In this document: piece by piece, positions 7,051 to 9,382 of the stretch
Position numbering within the stretch: position 1 is the stretch's first letter
Layout of the letters: each line of letters begins with the position of its first letter
Assembly: GCA_049316985.1 (NCBI GenBank)
Contig: JBMOJB010000148.1
Location: forward strand, 1 to 9,382
DNA: 9,382 nucleotides
Direction: 5' to 3'
From: CANHEE01 sp049316985
Lineage (GTDB): Bacteria; Bacteroidota; Bacteroidia; Chitinophagales; Saprospiraceae
Position numbers and translations under genes: made by a program
Notes under the pieces: generated by a model
What the model was told of the DNA's origin: nothing
Databases searched by the model: none
Seen by the model: only the letters and a program-made list of their open reading frames with translations

Positions 7051-7548
7051 TTATTCTGCGCTGTCGTTGCTGCTCTCTTCAGCAGGTGCATCAACTACTT
7101 CCGGAGCAACTGCCTCGACTTCTTTCTTTTTCTTTTCCTTAGGTTTACCAAAGACCGCTTCATAATGCGATTTTTTAGCTGCTTTGGTTTCTTCTACTTT
7201 TGCTGTGATTTTCACTTCTTTATCTTCGATAAATAAGTTGAATTTCTCATCAGCTTGCTCTGTAGTAAGGGCTCCTTTCTTAACACCGCGCATCAAGTGC
7301 TTTTTGTACATTACTCCTTTGAAACGAAGGATTGCACGCACTGTATCTGTCGGTTGAGCTCCTTTTTCTAACCATGTAAACGCTGAGTCGCGATCCAATT
7401 CAATGGTTGCAGGAACAGTCATCGGATTGTAGATACCAATCTTTTCGATGAATTTTCCATCACGAGGTGAACGAGCGTCAGCGATGACGATGTGGTAGAA
7501 AGGTGCTTTTTTGCGTCCGTGACGCTGTAAACGCATTTTAACTGCCAT
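7051..7548 (-). CDS. rpsP: 30S ribosomal protein S16
   Basis: A 165-residue small-subunit ribosomal protein that binds 16S rRNA and helps assembly of the 30S body. The S16 core fills about residues 2-85: MAVKMRLQRHGRKKAPFYHI, VIADARSPRDGKFIEKIGIYNP (21-42), and TDTVRAILRFKGVMYKKHL (67-85). Many bacterial S16 proteins stop near 80-90 residues. This one continues with a Lys-rich then Ala/Glu-rich tail (KPKEKKKKEVEAVAPEVV, ending EESSNDSAE), the extended form common in Bacteroidota. It has its own promoter-like site and terminator. The usual S16 operon partners rimM, trmD and rplS are absent, so it looks monocistronic. Confidence 0.98.
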   Translation of the reverse strand: MAVKMRLQRHGRKKAPFYHIVIADARSPRDGKFIEKIGIYNPMTVPATIELDRDSAFTWLEKGAQPTDTVRAILRFKGVMYKKHLMRGVKKGALTTEQADEKFNLFIEDKEVKITAKVEETKAAKKSHYEAVFGKPKEKKKKEVEAVAPEVVDAPAEESSNDSAE

Positions 7549-7589
7549 GAGTTTGGTTTATATTTTTTGTGAAACCATTTTTTGGATAA

Positions 7590-7601
7590 TTCGATATCGA
7601 A
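7590..7601. promoter_or_regulatory. 12-base palindrome in the rpsP leader
   Basis: TTCGATATCGAA is a perfect 12-base palindrome lying between the predicted rpsP transcription start and its ATG. It could be a protein binding site or the tip of a leader structure. No function can be assigned from sequence. Confidence 0.35.
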
Positions 7602-7620
7602 CACCAAATTTTTACGGCCG

Positions 7621-7651
7621 CAAAGGTACGATTTTATCTTTGATTTTACAA
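7621..7651 (-). promoter_or_regulatory. rpsP promoter, Bacteroidota type
   Basis: The minus strand shows TACCTTTG (7628-7621), an exact match to the TAnnTTTG -7 box. A TTG -33 element (7651-7649) lies 20 bases upstream, a spacing normal for this phylum's primary sigma factor. Transcription should start near 7613-7616, giving a leader of about 65 bases. Confidence 0.75.
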
Positions 7652-7873
7652 TTAATTTTGCCAATTTAAAAAAAATAAAAATATTTGTAAAAAAGTAATT
7701 GCGCTAATGTACTTATTTATCAGTCATTTATACTTTTAAAATTGTCAATTGTATTTCGATCTTCGTTAAAATTTTCTGAGTCTTGCAACCTTTTATTTTT
7801 CTGTGCTGACTTTAAAAGCAGTAATTAATTACCACGGTATCATTTTTTAATGTCATTTAAAATCTCAAGAAAT

Positions 7874-9292
7874 ATGAAAAAGATAATTTTGTTTGCTTCA
7901 ACCGCAGTACTATTTTTATTTACTGCATGTCAGAAAGACACGCTTAGTGCTGACTTAAATACCGCTGATAATACGCTGGCTTTAAATACTACAATCACTA
8001 CTGATGACAATCTGACTGATGAAGCGATGATTGAATTGGTAGGATCAGAATCAGTGTTGAAAAGAAAGAAAGTTAAGATTGAAGATCTGTTGCCTGCCAT
8101 CCTTACTTATATTAATGCCAATTATGCGGGAGCTAAGCTAATTGACGCTTACACCGACGAAACAGGCAATTTCTCAGTTATCCTAAAAGATGCTGAAGGT
8201 AAAACTAAAGTAGTGATATTTGATAAAAACGGCACTTTCTTGAAAGAAGGCAATTTGCCTGATAAAGGTTTAGGCAAAGGAGACAGTATTGTAAAGAAAA
8301 TTAGAACCTACATCAATGCCAACTATCCCGGCACCGGAATTGGACATATCCAACGGAATAAAGATGGAAGTTTTAATGTAGCGGTCAAATCTAAAGATGG
8401 AAAAGTTGTCATACTGAATTTTGATAAAAATGGCAATTTCGTGAAAGTAGTGTCTACCAATGGTGGTGGTACAGGTGGTGGATTGGATTCTACTGTTGTT
8501 TCAAACATCAAGCGTTATCTGAATTTTGCATATCCGGGTTCATCTTTTGGCAATATTGAAAAAGGAAAAGATGGGGGATATAGTGTAGTGGTGAAATCAA
8601 AAGATGGAAAAGTGACCATTGTATACTTCGATAAAGATGGCAAATTTGTAAAAGCTGTCGGTCCTACAATCGGAACAGGTACGGGTTCAAATCTTGATTC
8701 AATCGCTGTGTTCAATATTAAACAATACTTGACAAAAGCATATCCCGATGCTACTATCGGAGCAATCGAGAAAGGAAAAGACGGAGGATACAGTGTCGTT
8801 GTGAAATCAAAAGATGGTAAAGTCACCACAGTATATTTTGATAAGAACGGCAAATTTGTAAAAGCTGTCGGTCCTACAATCGGAACAGGTACGGGTTCAA
8901 ATCTTGATTCAATCGCTGTATTCAATATTAAACAATACTTGACAAAAGCATATCCCGATGCTAATATCGGAACAATCGAGAAAGGAAAAGACGGAGGATA
9001 CAGTGTCGTTGTGAAATCTAAAGATGGTAAAGTCACCACAGTATATTTTGATAAGAACGGCAAGTTTATCAAGGCAGTACCACAAACTACAGGAGGCGGA
9101 GGAACCAGCACATTGGATCCAAAAGTAGCAACAGCAATCAAAGGATATCTGACAGAAAATTACGCCGGAGCAAGTTTCAGTGAGATTAATCGCACAAATG
9201 ATGGTTACTTCGTGAAAGTTAAAACTGCCGACGGGAAATTGTTTACGGTATATTTCAACAAAGATGGAAAATTCGTCAAAGTAACACCGTAG
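7874..9292 (+). CDS. Lipoprotein with six PepSY-like repeats
   Basis: A 472-residue predicted lipoprotein. MKKIILFASTAVLFLFTAC is a lipoprotein signal with the acylated Cys at residue 19, followed by QKD. After a low-complexity linker come six related units of about 57-60 residues (roughly 67-125, 137-193, 205-262, 275-332, 345-402 and 414-471). Each follows the plan I..YL..AYPGA.IG.IEKGKDGGYSVVVKSKDGKV..VYFDKNGKFVK. This resembles the PepSY-like family (Pfam PF11396, by recall), found in Bacteroidota periplasmic and surface proteins. Linkers between units are Gly/Thr-rich (GGGTGGG, PTIGTGTGSN). Units 4 and 5 are nearly identical in DNA, showing recent duplication. An in-frame ATG at 7850 would add eight residues; I prefer 7874 because MKK opens a standard signal. 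Likely anchored in the outer membrane. Ligand unknown; a role in binding or inhibiting envelope enzymes would be guesswork. Confidence 0.85.
   Translation: MKKIILFASTAVLFLFTACQKDTLSADLNTADNTLALNTTITTDDNLTDEAMIELVGSESVLKRKKVKIEDLLPAILTYINANYAGAKLIDAYTDETGNFSVILKDAEGKTKVVIFDKNGTFLKEGNLPDKGLGKGDSIVKKIRTYINANYPGTGIGHIQRNKDGSFNVAVKSKDGKVVILNFDKNGNFVKVVSTNGGGTGGGLDSTVVSNIKRYLNFAYPGSSFGNIEKGKDGGYSVVVKSKDGKVTIVYFDKDGKFVKAVGPTIGTGTGSNLDSIAVFNIKQYLTKAYPDATIGAIEKGKDGGYSVVVKSKDGKVTTVYFDKNGKFVKAVGPTIGTGTGSNLDSIAVFNIKQYLTKAYPDANIGTIEKGKDGGYSVVVKSKDGKVTTVYFDKNGKFIKAVPQTTGGGGTSTLDPKVATAIKGYLTENYAGASFSEINRTNDGYFVKVKTADGKLFTVYFNKDGKFVKVTP
8641..9060 (+). repeat. Two tandem 210-base near-identical copies within the lipoprotein gene
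   Basis: Bases 8641-8850 and 8851-9060 align without gaps with only four mismatches (in the codon pairs GTG/GTA, ACT/AAT, GCA/ACA and TCA/TCT). The period of exactly 70 codons keeps the frame and equals one protein repeat plus linker. Other units of the gene are clearly more diverged, so this is the youngest duplication. Confidence 0.95.
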
Positions 9293-9293
9293 G

Positions 9294-9357
9294 ATTTAAT
9301 TGAAAATTGAAAGTTGAAAATTGAAAACAACAATTTAATTGAAAATTGAAAGTTGAA
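9294..9357 (+). repeat. AT-rich direct repeat with 39-base period
   Basis: An identical 25-base unit starting ATTTAATTGAAAATTG occurs at 9294-9318 and 9333-9357. It is made of smaller TTGAAAATTGAAAGTTGAAA steps. It starts one base after the lipoprotein stop and runs directly into the GC-rich palindrome. Confidence 0.9.
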
Positions 9358-9377
9358 CCTGCCTGCCGGCAGGCAGG
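9358..9377. repeat. Perfect 20-base GC-rich palindrome, copy 3
   Basis: CCTGCCTGCCGGCAGGCAGG is its own reverse complement and is the undamaged form of the two copies at 2701-2764. It lies 65 bases past the lipoprotein stop and could form a strong hairpin in the transcript, but no T-run follows within the window. Confidence 0.92.
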
Positions 9378-9382
9378 AGTTG

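Larger units (their letters stand above)
7549..7873. other. Divergent intergenic region between rpsP and the repeat lipoprotein gene
   Basis: These 325 very AT-rich bases hold the rpsP leader and promoter at the left, listed separately. The right half should hold the lipoprotein promoter. The only near-match I see there is TACTTTTA (7731-7738), which lacks the final G and a well-placed TTG, so I do not call it. The frame of the lipoprotein gene is open up to an ATG at 7850. Confidence 0.5.

Noticed and set aside
8515..9141. 208-codon minus-strand open frame antisense to the lipoprotein repeats
   Set aside because: Its length comes from the 210-base repeat keeping the same antisense frame open. 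The product simply mirrors the repeats and has no start context or family resemblance.

Overview
The window looks like chromosomal DNA of a member of the Bacteroidota. The evidence is an AT-rich genome with no clear Shine-Dalgarno sites, a -7 box of the Bacteroidota form TAnnTTTG upstream of rpsP, an S16 with the long charged C-terminal tail seen in this phylum, a carboxynorspermidine decarboxylase, a secreted protein known mainly from this phylum, and a SUMF1-fold secreted protein. I cannot place it below phylum level. I see no phage, plasmid, IS, CRISPR, tRNA or rRNA sequence.

Layout: nspC (198-1337, +) is a polyamine biosynthesis gene. It converges on a three-gene minus-strand block: a GT2 dolichyl-phosphate-mannose-synthase-like glycosyltransferase (1658-2488), a secreted protein commonly mislabelled asparagine synthetase B (2839-4116), and a MetZ-type sulfhydrylase for methionine synthesis (4188-5360). 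The last two are 71 bases apart and may be co-transcribed, with metZ first. Next to the metZ start lies an unusual array of short repeats (5373-5568). Then come a secreted SUMF1/FGE-fold protein (5912-6826, +), rpsP with its own promoter and terminator (7051-7548, -), and a lipoprotein built from six PepSY-like repeats (7874-9292, +).

The genes do not form one pathway. nspC, metZ and rpsP are housekeeping genes. The SUMF1-fold protein and the repeat lipoprotein are envelope proteins of unknown role. The stretches between genes are AT-rich and hold a family of GC-rich palindromes related to CCTGCCTGCCGGCAGGCAGG. There are two copies between the glycosyltransferase and the secreted protein and one at the right edge of the window, each next to AT-rich short direct repeats.

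I found no convincing new multi-gene system. The items most worth a second look are the mini-hairpin array in the metZ leader, a possible Cys/His amidotransferase-like site in the mislabelled asparagine synthetase, the near-identical 210-base duplication inside the lipoprotein gene, and the SUMF1-fold protein that lacks one of the two catalytic cysteines of true formylglycine-generating enzymes.
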